A stretch of DNA of 64,000 bases, taken from positions 240,450,452 to 240,514,451 of the forward strand of contig CM076190.1 of assembly GCA_038277395.1 (NCBI GenBank). The letters are read 5' to 3'. How positions within the stretch are numbered: the first letter of the stretch is position 1; every line of letters begins with the position of its first letter. Shown here piece after piece: positions 45,961-58,540 of this stretch. Source of the stretch: Dryocosmus kuriphilus (lineage: Eukaryota; Arthropoda; Insecta; Hymenoptera; Cynipidae). The notes under the pieces are model-generated. The model searched no databases. It had not been told where the DNA came from and saw nothing but the letters and a program-made list of their open reading frames with translations. The position numbers and the translations under genes were made by a program.

Positions 45961-48900
45961 TATAAAAGATAAATTTAAAGAATAAAAATAATATTATATA
46001 AATAAAAAAAAATAAATAAAAAAAAAAATGTATTCAAAATCGATATTTGAAAAAAAAGTAACTGAGTGAGTCGTTTGATATTTTTTTTTATTTTCACATT
46101 TTAAAAAATTTTTCTCTTCTATTATTCTTTATGATTTATTATTTATCATAAAATGTAATAATATACAATATAAAATGAAATTTTTCATTTTTTGTCATTT
46201 GCTTTATTTCTTTCTTTCCGTTTCTTTTTGTTTATTCTTTATTTTTCATTATAAAGAATAATACGCAATAAAAAACGCCTTAAATACCTGTAGGCCATTT
46301 AGAGCGATTTTTTAATAATTTTTTTTTATAAATATCATTTTTTAAAATAAATGTTATAAAGAAATTAAAAATTTAGAAAGTTTAGTTAATTCTTCTAAGT
46401 TTCTTATTCAGTTAAATTAATCAGTCATTTTCAACTACATAAAGAAAGAAAATTTTCAGAAGAAATTTGAAAACTTTCAGAAATTTAGAAACTTAAAAAA
46501 TGTTGTTTTCTAAAAATTTTTAAAAGTTTTTAATTTAGTTTAAAACAACGAGCTAGTCAAATTAAGGTAGTTTGCATATTTCTTTATAACTAATTATCAA
46601 ATTAATTATCTTTTTTAGTGTCCCTTTTTTTTTTTAATAATTATAAAGAATTAGTCCTAGAATTGGGAACCCGTTTATTTATTCAAGTTTCGTTTTTCAT
46701 TAATTTATTTTATTTCTTTAATTGTTTTTTATTAAAATTGTTTTTACGCAATTAAAAACTGTTTTTCTCTGAAAATCAATCAAATTAAGTTTCAAATTAA
46801 TTAGTAATCATGTGAGTTTATAAATAATTAATATCTTTTATATTTAATAATAAAAATTATTATAAAATTCCAACATTAATCATTTTCTCATAAAAATTTT
46901 TTGAATGTCATAAAAAGCGAAAAATCACTTTAAATGCCTTTAGATATATAGAGCGATTTTTTATTGTCTATTATTATTTTCCACAATTAAAAGGATAAAA
47001 AAGAACAATAAAAAAATTAGTTAAAAAGTAAAGAATAAAAAAAGCGGAAACTGAATATAAACAGAAATGAATTTTTTTCAATTGACGAAAAATAAAAATT
47101 TAACAATATATAAATCGCTTTCAATTTCTGTATTATTCATTATTGTATTTTTTCTCATCTTTATGTAATTATAAAAATAAAGAATAAAAAAAATAGAAAA
47201 TAAATAAATAAAAACATAAGTGATAAAAAATACAAAGATGTTTTATTGTATATTCTTCTTCTTTTAAATAAATAATAAACAATAATAGAAGAGAAAAATA
47301 TATGAAAAATTTAAATAAAAAAAATAAAAAATCACTCACATATTTTTTTTATTCAATTTATTTTTTTATTGAATTTTTTATTTATATTATTTTTTCATTA
47401 ATTTATCAGAGGAAGATTTTGATTTAGGGGCAATCATTAAATGCCATGTACGTAAAATTTATCCAATTTTTTTTATTAATTTATTTTTATATTATTTTAA
47501 TTTTAACATTTTTTAAAATTTATCTTTTTGAATAGGTAAAGATCCTTTCTCTCAGAAAACCAATTCAAAATAGATTTTCCATCAATTAGTAATCACATTA
47601 ATTTATAAATAATTAATATTTCTTATTGTTATTAATAAAAATTATTATAATTTCCCAACATAATCATTTTCTCGTAAATTTTTTTTGATTCAACCAAAAA
47701 AGTGAAAAATCACCTTAAATGCCTTTAGATATTTAGAGCGACTTTTTATTGTCTATTATTATTTTTTACAATAGAACGGAGAAACAAAGGGGAGATGAAC
47801 GAAATTAAATGAAAAATAAAAAATAAAAAAGGAGAAAAATAATAGAAAAGTAAATAAAAAATCGCTCTAAATGTCCTATAGGCATTTAGAATGTTTTTTA
47901 TTGTTTATTATTTTTTAAAATTAAAAGCAGAGATAAACAAAGAGAAAAAAGGTGAATAAAATAAATGAAAAAATTAAATATTGGATTTTTTATTGTTTAT
48001 TATTATTTCTTATAATAAATTGTAAAAAATACACAAATAAAAATTTTTTTAAAAATTTAAAAATAAAAAAACTAAAAAATCACTCACTCAATTAGTTTTT
48101 TTTTTTATTATTTATTTTAAATTACAGATTTTTTTGATTAATTGTCTTTTTTTAAATTTATATAATTTACTTATTTTTTATTTATATTATTTTTCCATCA
48201 ATTTATTTGATAAAAATTTTTATTTAAAGACAGTCATTAAATATCATGTTAGTAAAATGTATTTAATTTTTATTTATTAATTCATGTTTATTTGTTTTTA
48301 TTCTTTTAAATTTCTTTTTTGTCCAGATACAAATTGCTTTTCTTAGAAAACCAATCAAATATCATTTTTGAATCAATTACTAATCATATAAATTTATAAA
48401 CAATTAATACCTATGCCTTATTGTTAAAAATATAATTTTTTTCATTCCATAACTAATCATTTTGGCATAAAAGAATTTTTTAAATAAAACAAAAAGAGGA
48501 AAATTACTTTAGATGCCTTTAGATATTTAGAGAGACTTCTTATTGTCTACTATTATTTTTCACACCAAAAAGGAGAAAAGAGAACAATAAAAAAATTAAT
48601 TAAGACAATAAAATAAAATAAAAACTAAACAATATATAAATCGCTTTCAATTCCTGTAATATTTATTATTGTATTGCATATTGTATTTCTCATTATCTGT
48701 ATATAATAAAAAATAAAGAGTAAAAAAAATAAAAAATAAAATAAATAAAGATCGCTCTAAATGGCCTATAGGCATTTTGTGTTTATTTTTTTTATAATTA
48801 AAAACAAAGGTAAACGAAAAGAAAGAAATGAATAAAATAAATGAAAAAAATTAAATATTGGATTTTTTATTGTTTGTTATTATTTTTTATAATAAATTAT

Positions 48901-50488
48901 AAAGAATAAAAAAATAAAATTTCTAAAAAAATTTTAAAATAAAAAAAATAAAAAATCACTCACTCAATTATTTTTTTTATCACTAATTTTAAATTATAAA
49001 TTTTTCTTTATTAATTTATATTTCCTAAATTATATAATTTATTTATTTTTTATTTATATTATTTTTGCATTAAATTATTTGATGAAAATTTCTGTTTAAA
49101 GCAGTTTTTATTGTTTATTATTATTTTTTATAATAAAACATAAAGAATAAACAAAAAGAAAAAAAGAAAAAGAAAGAAAGAAATAAAATAAATGCCAAAA
49201 AATGGAAAATTTGATTTTTTATTGTGTATTATCATTTTCTATAATAAATTAAAGAGAATAATAAAAGAGAAAAATGTTCAAAAATGTATAAATAAAAAAA
49301 ATCACTCACTCAATTATTTTTTTTATTATTTATTCAAAATAAAAAATTTTTATGCATTAATTTATATTTTCTTAAATTTATATAATTTATTTACATTTTA
49401 TTTATATTATTTGTCCATTAATTTATTGGATAAAAGTTTCTATTTAAAGATAGTCATTAAATGTCATGTTCATAAAATTTATTTAATTTTTATTCACTAA
49501 TTCATTTTTATTTGTTTTTATTTTAAAAAATTTATTTTTTTGCCCAAATACTGATTGCTTTCTTCAGAAAACCAATTAAAAATAAGTTTTGAATTAATCC
49601 GTAATCATATAAATTAATAAACAATTGCTATATCTAATTGTTAATAAAAAACTATTTAAAACTCCAAAATTAATCACTTTCATATAAAAATAATTTTTAA
49701 ATAAAATAAAAAAATGAAAAGTCACTTTAAATTCCTTTAGATATTTATAACGATTTTTTATTGTCTATTATTATTTTTCACAACAATAAGAAGGAGAACA
49801 GAGAACTATAAAAAATTTATTTAAAGAATAAGGAATGAAAAAAGAGAAAAATAAATATAAACAAAAATGATTTGTTTAAATTGAAGAAAAATAAGAGTTT
49901 TAGGATTCTTCCTGGCTATTAAATGGTGACCTCAGTTTGACCTTGAACATGACCTTGAAGGTCATATCAAGATCAAATTCAATTTTTTACATGGAAAGCC
50001 CCATTTTTTATTGCGGATTTGGAAAGAGCAGGAAATATTACGTTCAAGTATGACCTTGACCATGTCCTTTACCATGAATTTCAAGGTCATTCCAAGGTCA
50101 AACTTGTTTTCTTCAAATGGGAACCCCTTTTAATTTTTGAATTGGGAAGCCCCTTTTTTATTGCGGATTTGGAAATAGCAGGAAATTTTACGTTCAAGTA
50201 TGACCTTGACCATGTCCTTGACCATGACCTTCAAGGTCATTCTAAGGTCAAATTATTTTTTCAAATGGGACCTCCTATTTTCATTGTGGATGTGGAAAGA
50301 GCAGGAAATTTTATCTTCAAGTTTAACCTTGACCATGACCTTCAGGGTGATTCCGAGGTCAGGAAATTTTACCTTCAAGGGTGACTTTATACATAATCAT
50401 GCTCTTGGCCTTGAACCAGGCTTTCAAGGTCATTTTAGGAAGATTTTTTCAAGAATTTTGAAAAATTCCAGCCACTGTAGGGTACCTC

Positions 50489-50546
50489 CTAGCGATCCCA
50501 GTCAGTTGAGGCAAGGCTAGCGATCCCAGTCAGTTAAGGCAAGGCT
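50489..50546. repeat. Direct repeat, two 29-bp copies
   Basis: TAGCGATCCCAGTCAGTT(G/A)A then GGCAAGGCT occurs twice in tandem with one difference, in the centre of the foldback element. Confidence 0.85.
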
Positions 50547-50700
50547 TACAACCTGTGTTCAAAATGTTCTCCACCAAAATCCTGTCAGATTCCTAGATGG
50601 ACATAAAAATTTTGTTTCGCACTCCTTATCATATCAGGTGTAATATCAGCGCAAGCATTGTCTATTTTTTGTCTTAGATCTTCGAAATCTCGTGGGTTCC
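50546..50700 (-). pseudogene. C-terminal fragment of a Tc1/mariner-like transposase
   Basis: On the minus strand, NPRDFEDLRQKIDNACADIT then PDMIRSAKQNFYVHLGI, a TGA (50585-50587) and then QDFGGEHFEHRL followed by TAA (50546-50548). This resembles the C-terminal tail common to a group of insect Tc1/mariner-type transposases, in which an LKxRI-x-ACxxITPxM segment is followed by an xFYxRLGxC segment and ends NGGHxEHLL. The TGA replaces the Cys expected after LG-I. Upstream, the frame fuses directly to arm-repeat sequence, so the catalytic region is deleted. About 50 codons remain, enough for a family hint but not a subfamily. Confidence 0.6.
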
Positions 50701-51049
50701 CATTTGGAAAAACAAGTGCGACCTTAGAATGATCTTGAAGGTCATGGTCAATGTTAAACTTGAAGATAAAATTTCCTGATATTTCCACATCCACAATGAT
50801 AAATAGGGGTTCCCATTTGAAAAAACAAGCTTGAACTTTGAATGACCTTGAAGATAATGGTCAAGGACATGTTCAGGGTCATACTTGAACGTAAAATTCC
50901 CTGCTCTTTCCAAATACGCAATAAAAAATGGGACTTTCCACATAAAAAATTGAATTTGACGTTGATAGGATCTTCAAGGTCATGCTAAAGGTCAAACCGA
51001 GGTCGTCATTAAATAGCCAGGATAAAATCCTGAAACTTTTGTATTTAAT

Positions 51050-52090
51050 ATTTTCCAAAAAAATTCATTCCTGATGAGTTATTCAGGGGTTTCCATAAAA
51101 ACTAAAGAATAAAAAGGAGAAAAAAGAAATAAATAAAAAATCGCACTAAATAGCCTATATAGGCATTTTAAGAATAAAAAAAAAAAAAAGGAAGAAAGAG
51201 ATAAAATAAATGCCAAAAAATGAAATATTTGATTTTTTATTCTATATTATTATTTCTTATAATAAATACAAATAATAAAAATATAAAATTACTCACTCAA
51301 TTAATTTTTTTAAAATATTGATTTTAAATAAAACTTTTTTATTTATTAAATATTTTAAAAATTTATTTATTTTTTTATTTAAAATTATTTATTATTATTT
51401 ATTATTGTTATTATTAATTTTAAAAAAAATGGGTTTTAGAAGAAATTTTGAAACTTTTAGAGGTACAGAAATAGGGTTATGAGAAAAAGGCTATTATAAA
51501 TTCTCGTTTTTTAATTTTTTTTTTTTTTTAGAAGATAAGACTCTTTTAGAAGTTTAGAAAATTAGAAAATTTTCTAAGAATTTTAACTTTTTTATTAGTC
51601 AAAGTAATCAAATTTAATCGGAATAAATAGAGAAAAAATTAGATTAAAAAAATTTGTTTAAAATGTTTTTTAGAAGAAATTTAGAAACTCTTGTAAAATT
51701 TTCTAAGTTTTTTATTTAATCAAATGAACCAGTCGTTTTCAAATTTGGAAACCTTTAGTGATGTAGAAATTTAGAAACTTAAAAATGTTTTTTACAAAAT
51801 TAAAAATTTTTTTTATTTAGTTTAAAATGACGAACTAGTGCAATTAAATTAGGTTAATTTAACTAAATACAAATATTAGAAAATTTAAGAAAATTGTATA
51901 AATTTTCTATTTAGTTAATCTGTTTAAATTAGGGTTATTAAAAAAGGTCTATTATTCACAATATTTACTTATTTTTAATTTATTGTATTTTCTAAAAAAG
52001 TAAATTTTTTAAATACATATTTCTTTTTAACTCATTTTCAAATTAATTACATTTTTTAGTTTCCCTTTATTTTTTATATATTTATAATGA
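51050..52090. repeat. AT-rich diverged repeats
   Basis: A further palindrome copy lies at 51141-51170 (TCGCACTAAATAGCCTATAT). TTTAGAAACTTTTAGA-type phrases match 43.8-44.06 and 45.8-46.5 kb. No gene is seen. Confidence 0.55.
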
Positions 52091-52109
52091 AACAGTCCTA
52101 GTTTTGAGA

Positions 52110-52580
52110 GCCACTGGGCCAGAAACACTCGTTTGATAAACTCTGCCCCTCTCGGTCATCCACGGTAATTCTCGGCTCCGGTCGGCTTAACCCCAGTCAC
52201 TTGTGATTTGTTTAGTTCGCCGTCGAAGCCGCTTGACAACGGAGTGAGAGAAAGTCGTGTGTCGGAGTTTTTGTGACAATATAAGTGATCTGGAATTGAA
52301 AAGTGTTGTTACAAATCCGGAGACAAAGAAACACTCCGTGTCTTCCACAAGTGGCGCCATTTTTATTGCCGAAAAAAATGTGTCTCAAGTCTCAAGGTCT
52401 TCCCAACTAGAAATGGTAACAAGTATTTTTTTATTATGCCCGGTTGAACTCCAGAAGGCTCGCTTTTTATCGCATTTTTTTCTCACGAGCAGAATATTCC
52501 AGGCAGTCGTTATTTCAAGAGAAAAATTCAGGAAATGCTTCAATTATAAGTACTCCAGATTCACAGTTTAAAAAAAGTAA
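52110..52580 (+). other. GC-richer exon-like island, unidentified
   Basis: About 470 bp with clearly higher G+C than everything around it. A frame open from 52248 to 52571 begins after TGA 52245-52247. It has no ATG until 52413 and reads DNISDLELKSVVTNPETKKH, then SVSSTSGAIFIAEKNVSQVS and RSSQLEM, which looks like ordinary Ser/Thr-rich protein sequence. GGTAACAAGT after GAAAT (about 52414) could be a splice donor. An overlapping frame (52444-52638) reads SRAEYSRQSLFQEKNSGNAS. Upstream 52115-52245 resembles a 5' untranslated leader. I cannot name it. It could be a first exon, a retrocopy or an unrecognised mobile element. Confidence 0.35.
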
Positions 52581-52743
52581 TGATATAAAAGTAATAATGA
52601 GAATAAAAATTAATAAAAATAAATTGATTAAATATTAAAAATATAGTTAATTAATTGGATAACAAAATAATAATATAAAAAATAATGTTATTGATGTAAG
52701 GGTTGTCAACCAGGGGTTAAATTAACTAGTCTGTGAAAAAATT

Positions 52744-52790
52744 CTTTCACTGGGAACCGAACCCAGGTCTTCAGATTGCCAATTGTAAAA
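52744..52790 (-). ncRNA. tRNA-derived fragment (T-arm), SINE-like
   Basis: The minus strand contains CTGGGTTCGGTTCCCAG, a perfect 5-bp T stem with a TTCGGTT loop (B box). It is preceded by GGCAATCTGAAGAC, similar to a tRNA anticodon-arm 3' side. I see no matching D arm or acceptor stem, so it is a fragment, not a functional tRNA. Confidence 0.4.
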
Positions 52791-52829
52791 ACATATTTTT
52801 AAGAAGCGAAAAAAAAATAAGAGAAATTA

Positions 52830-55800
52830 ATAAAAATAAAATAAAATATTATAAATATATTTAATTACTTGAAATTTTAGTAAAAATATTGGAAATATTA
52901 GCAAGTCAATTAAAAAATTTTTGTTCAAAATTTGAGAGAATAAAATAAATTAAATATTTAAAATATATTTAATTAATTGGAATTTTATTAAAAATATATC
53001 AAATATTCGAAAGTTGGTTTTCAAAATTTTTGTTTCAAAATTTTGTTTCAAAATCTGGGAGTTTTTGGAATTATTTACAAGCTAATATTCCAATTAATTA
53101 CATATATTTTTAATATCTGATTCATTTATTTAATTTATTTCATTTATTGAACTTTAACACATGACCAGTAAATCTAAACATTAACATCAAGAAATTTATA
53201 AAAATAAAATGTCAATAAAAAAAATTGAAGAAAAAAAAATAAATTGAAATAATTTTTTTTTTTTAAACAAGTAAAATTTAAAAAAACTAAATATTTAAAA
53301 TATATTTAATTAATTGGAATTTTAGTAAAAATATTTAAAATATTAGAAAGTTGATTTTGAAATTTTTTTTTCATAATTTGGAAGTTTTTCGAATTATTTG
53401 CAAGGTTTTTCAGTTTTTTTTTGTTGAATTGTTTTATTTTGTGCTTTTCAGTTTTTAAAAATATTTCATTATTAATTAAAAATTCTGAAAAACGAGTTTC
53501 TAATATTTCCAATATTTCGGCTAATATTCCAATTAATTATATATATATTTTTAATATTTAATTTATTGATTTTATTCATTTTATTTATTTTAATTCTTTT
53601 ATTTAGTTTTATTTATTGAATTCTTGTATTTAGTTTATTTATTGAACTTTAACGCATGATCAGTAAATCTAAACATTAAGATAAAGAAATGTATAAAAAT
53701 AATATATCGCTAAAAAAAATTGAATAAAATAAAAAATAAATTGAAATAAATTTCAAATATTAGAAAGTTGATTTTCAAAAATTTTTGTTTCAAAATTTTT
53801 TTTCAAAGTTTGGGAGTTTTTCGAATTATTTACAAGGTTTTTCAGTTTTTTTAAAAATTGTTGTTTTGTTTTGTGTTCTTCAGTTTTTGAAAATATTTTT
53901 TTATTAATATAAGATTGAGAAAAACGAGTTTCTAATATTTCCAAAATTACGGCTAATATTCCAATTAATTACATATATTTTTAATATTTAATTTTATTTA
54001 TTTTATTTATTTTATTTATTTCACTTATTTTACTTATTTTATTTATTGAACTTTAACACATAATCAGTAAGTCTAAGCATTGACATCAAGAAATTTATAA
54101 AAACAATATATCAATAAAAAAAATTGAACAAAATAAGAAATAAATTGAAATACATTTAAAAAAAATAAATAGCTGAAATTAAGAAATTAAATATTGAACA
54201 TATATTTAATTAATTGGGATTTTAGTTAAAATATTGCAAATATTAGGAAGTTGATTTTCAAAATTTTTGTTTCAAAATTTTGTTTCAAAATCTGGGAGTT
54301 TTTGGAATTATTTACAAGCTAATATTCCAATTAATTACATATATTTTTAATATCTGATTCATTTATTTAATTTATTTCATTTATTGAACTTTAACACATG
54401 ACCAGTAAATCTAAACATTAACATCAAGAAATTTATAAAAATAAAATGTCAATAAAAAAAATTGAAGAAAAAAAAATAAATTGAAATAATTTTTTTTTTT
54501 AAACAAGTAAAATTTAAAAACTAAATATTTAAAATATATTTAATTAATTGGAATTTTAGTAAAAATATTTAAAATATTAGAAAGTTGATTTTGAAATTTT
54601 TTTTTTCATAATTTGGAAGTTTTTCGAATTATTTGCAAGGTTTTTCAGTTTTTTTTTGTTGAATTGTTTTATTTTGTGCTTTTCAGTTTTTAAAAATATT
54701 TCATTATTAATTAAAAATTCTGAAAAACGAGTTTCTAATATTTCCAATATTTCGGCTAATATTCCAATTAATTATATATATTTTTAATATTTAATTTATT
54801 GATTTTATTCATTTTATTTATTTTAATTCTTTTATTTAGTTTATTTATTGAATTCTTGTATTTAGTTTATTTATTGAACTTTAACGCATGATCAGTAAAT
54901 CTAAACATTAAGATAAAGAAATGTATAAAAATAATATATCGCTAAAAAAAATTGAATAAAATAAAAAATAAATTGAAATAAATTTCAAATATTAGAAAGT
55001 TGATTTTCAAAATTTTTGTTTCAAAATTTTTTTTCAAAGTTTGGGAGTTTTTCGAATTATTTACAAGGTTTTTCAGTTTTTTAAAAAATTGTTGTTTTGT
55101 TTTGTGTTCTTCAGTTTTTGAAAATATTTTTTTATTAATATAAGATTGAGAAAAACGAGTTTCTAATATTTCCAAAATTACGGCTAATATTCCAATTAAT
55201 TACATATATTTTTAATAGTTAATTTATTTATTTTATTTATTTTATTTATTTCACTTATTTTACTTATTTTATTTATTGAACCTTAACACATAATCAGTAA
55301 GTCTAAGCATTGACATGAAGAAATTTATAAAAACAATATATCAATAAAAAAAATTGAACAAAATAAGAAATAAATTGAAATACATTTAAAAAAAATAAAT
55401 AGCTGAAATTAAGAAATTAAATATTGAACATATATTTAATTAATTGGGATTTTAGTTAAAATATTGCAAATATTAGGAAGTTGATTTTCAAAATTTTTGT
55501 TTCAAAATTTTTTTTCAAAATTTTGGCGTTTTTCGAATTATTTACAAGGCTTTTCAGTTTTTTTTGTTGAATTGTTGTTTTGGGGTTTTCAGTTTTTAAA
55601 AATATTTTTTTGTTAATATAAAATTGTGAAAAACGAGTTTCTAATATTTCCAATATTTCGACTAATATTCCAATTAATTACATATATTTTTAATATTTAA
55701 TTAATTTGTTTTATTTATTTATTTTGTTTTTTTATTTATTTCATTTCCTTTATTTATGTTATTTATTTGATTTACTTTATTTATTGAACTTTAACACATA

Positions 55801-56060
55801 ACCAGTAAATCTAAACATTAACATCAAGAAGTTTATAAAAATAATATATCAGTAAAAAAAAATTGAATAAAATAAAAAATAAATTGAAATACATTTTTAC
55901 AAAATAAATAGGTAAAATTAAAAAATCAAATATAAAAAATATATTTACATAATTGGAATTTTAGTCAAAATATTGCAAATATTAGAAAGTCGATTTTCAA
56001 AGTATGGAAGTTTTTCGAATTGTTTACAAGATTTTTCATTTTTTTCTAAATTGTTGCTTT
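52830..56060. repeat. Tandem 375-450-bp monomers with an exact 1,236-bp block duplication
   Basis: Monomers contain TTAATTGGAATTTTAGTAAA, GAAAAACGAGTTTCTAATAT, CTAATATTCCAATTAATTA and TTATTGAACTTTAACACAT. The block 53022-54257 (three monomers) recurs at 54258-55493 with very few differences by eye. Similar minus-strand frames at 53306, 53753, 54942 and 55456 (all starting MEILETRFS) come from this satellite and are not a gene family. Confidence 0.88.
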
Positions 56061-58540
56061 ATTTAAATATAAGTTTGAAGAATATTATTTCAATTAAAAA
56101 ACTATATCTAATTAATTGGAATTTTATTCAAAATTTTTGAATTTTTTGCATTATTTGTTTACAAGGCTTTTCAATTTTTGAAAAAAATTATTGTCTTATT
56201 TGATTTTTTTTATTAGTTTTAAAAATATGCAGATATTCTTAACTTTATTTTAGTTTTCGAAGCAACCGATTTTTTTAAATTTTGCTATTTTTCATAACTT
56301 CGGATTGTTGGCTTTATTTATTTTTATTTATTGTTATTTTAAATAAATAAAATTAATTTTTATTAATAAATATTGTTAATATTATACTTGATATTAATAT
56401 AATATATATTATTAGTATTCTGTTATAATTAAATAAATAAATATATTATTATTATTTTATTATTATTTCTTTTAAATAAAAAATAACTATTTCTTCATTT
56501 ATTAAAAATATGCTTCTATTTAAATATAATTGTGAAGAACACGAAAACTTGGAATTTGTCAAATTTTCAAATTTTTTGTAATTTGTTGTAATTAAACTAT
56601 ATTATTTATTAAGTTTTTTTATAACTATTTTTTAAATCTTAATTTTTATTTAGTAATTTTTTTAAATCGGATTTTTTATCTTTTTAATTGCATGGTCTTT
56701 AAAAAATATTTTTTATTCATAAAGAAAAATTTTCAAATAAAAATAAACAAAAATTTTAATTAAATATCATTAGTATATATTTAATTAATTTGAATTTTAG
56801 TAAAAATGGAAATATTCGAAATTCAATCTTCAAAATATGGGAGTGTTTCGAATTATTTACAACGTTTTTTTTCATTTTTTTATAAATTGTTGTTTTATTT
56901 AAATGTAAGTTTGAAGAACATTATTTCAATTTTAGGAACAAACGATCAAAGATTCAGAAAAGTTATAATTAAAAATACTCCCGATTTAGAGTTCAAAGAA
57001 AAAATAATATAAAAATAAAATAAATAAATAAATTAAATATTAAAAATATGTTTCATTAATGCGAATATTAGTCGAAATATTTGAAATATTAGAAATTCGA
57101 TTTTCAAATTTTTTTTTTCATTTAGTATATAGTTTTGTCTCTGAAATGGTATTTTCAAAATTTAGGAGTCTTTCGAATTATTTTACAGGGTTTTTCAATT
57201 TTTCTTCAAATTGTTGTTTTTTTTATTTTTTTGTTTTTTTTTAAATATTCTTTTATTAAATATAATTATTAAAAATGTTTTTATTTATATAAATATACGT
57301 CTGAAGAACTTTAAGTATTTTAATTTTTAGAAAAAATAATTTTTTTAAATGGATTTTTTAAAACCTTTTTTAAATTATTAAAAATATGTTTTTATTTAAA
57401 TATAATTCTGAAAAATGCCTTTCGAATAAATTTAATATTTAAAAAATATGTTTAATTAAGTGGAATTTTATTCAAAATTTTTGGAGTTTTTTGCATTATT
57501 TGTTTACAAGGCTTTTCAGTTTTTGAAAACTTGTCTTATTTAATTTTCTTTTAGTCGTTTTAAAAGTGTTTAGCTATTTTTAACTTTATTTCAGTTTTTA
57601 AAGCGACCGATTTTTCTTAATCTTTTTATTTTTCATAACATCGAATTGTTGGCTTTATTTATTTTTATATATTATTACTATTAAATAAATAAAATTAATT
57701 AACTTTTTTATTATTAATTAATATTATTAATATTATATGTATATATATATACTGTTAATATTATGTTATTATTAATTAAATAAATTAATTATTATTTTAA
57801 ATTATTTTTTAAGTAAATAAATGACTTTCTTTATTTTTTAAAAATATGCTTTTATTTAAATATAATCGTGAAGAACACGAAAACTGGGAATTTTTCAAAT
57901 TTTTTGTAATTGTATAAATTAAACGAATTTTTCATAATATTATTTATTGACTTTTTTATAACTATTTTTTTTAAATCTTAATTTTTATTTAGTAATTTTT
58001 TTAAATAATATTTTTGATCTTGTTAATTACATGGTCTTTAAAAAATATTTTTTATTCCTAAAAAAAATTCTAAATAAAAATAAACAAAAATTTTAATTAA
58101 AGATTATGTCTATATTTAAATAATTGGAATTTTGGTAAAAATATTGGAAACATTTGAAAGTCAATTTTCAAAATTTTTGTTCAAAATTTGAGAAAATAAA
58201 GTAAATAGAAATATATTTAATTTATTGGAATTTTAGTCAAAATATTGCAGTTATTAGAAAGTCGAATTTCAAAATTTTTGTTTCATATTTTTTTTTTTCA
58301 AAATTTGGGAGTTTTTTTCATTTTTTTTAAATTGCTGTTTTGCTTTGTATTTTTCAGTTTTGAAAAATATTTTGTTACTAATATAATTATTAAATATGTT
58401 TTTATTTAAATATAAGTGTGAGGAACTTTATCGCAATTTTTGAAGCAGACGATCAATAAAAAAGGTTAAATAAAATACATTTAAAAATAAAAATCAAAAC
58501 TCAAATAATGAAAAAAAAATGAATGAATAAATAAAATAAA
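56060..58540. repeat. Higher-order repeat of about 1.33 kb, related to the preceding array
   Basis: The segment at 56165-56760 (GCTTTTCAATTTTTGAAAAA through GGATTGTTGGCTTTATTTAT) recurs at 57505-58090 with moderate divergence. Within each are monomers related to 52.8-56 kb. No gene. Confidence 0.7.

Larger units (their letters stand above)
42203..49890. repeat. Higher-order AT-rich repeat with the 30-bp palindrome, two subtypes
   Basis: AT-rich units with CACTCACTCAATTA, TTTATATTATTTTTCCATTA and AGTCATTAAATGTCATGTT. Each holds one of two palindrome subtypes. Type 1, TCACTTTAAATGCCTTTAGA plus TATTTAGAGCGA, lies at 42529, 43143, 46925, 47710, 48504 and 49722. Type 2, TCGCTCTAAATGGCCTATAG plus GCATTTAGAGCG, lies at 42680, 43452, 47862 and 48751, with opposite-oriented type 2 copies at 45651 and 46275. 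Another type 2 copy is at 51141. They are flanked by A-rich sequence on the left and T-rich on the right, so the palindrome extends well beyond 30 bp. Mariner C interrupts the array. Confidence 0.8.
49894..51041. mobile_element. Foldback-type DNA element with AGGTCA-rich arms
   Basis: Long inverted arms, about 49894-50390 and 50685-51041. Left AGTTTTAGGATTCTTCCTGG pairs with right CCAGGATAAAATCCTGAAACT, and internal blocks such as GGAAAGAGCAGGAAATATTA and TTTCAAATGGGAACCCC have mirrored partners. TA occurs just outside each end (49892-49893, 51042-51043), compatible with a Tc1/mariner-type insertion. The arms carry repeated TGACCTTGACCATG and TTCAAGGTCATTC units. A transposase C-terminal fragment lies in the centre, so this is probably a deletion derivative of a larger element. 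The plus-strand frames at 50019-50384 and 50200-50520 are translations of the arm repeats. Confidence 0.75.

Noticed and set aside
50019..50520. Plus-strand frames of about 100-120 residues in the foldback element
   Set aside because: They translate the AGGTCA-bearing arm repeats and the repeats' internal periodicity explains the repeated peptide (GNFTFKYDLDHVL-type).
53306..55653. Apparent family of four related small minus-strand proteins starting MEILETRFS
   Set aside because: All come from one tandem satellite monomer; their ends differ with each monomer's frameshifts, and the block duplication explains the near identity.
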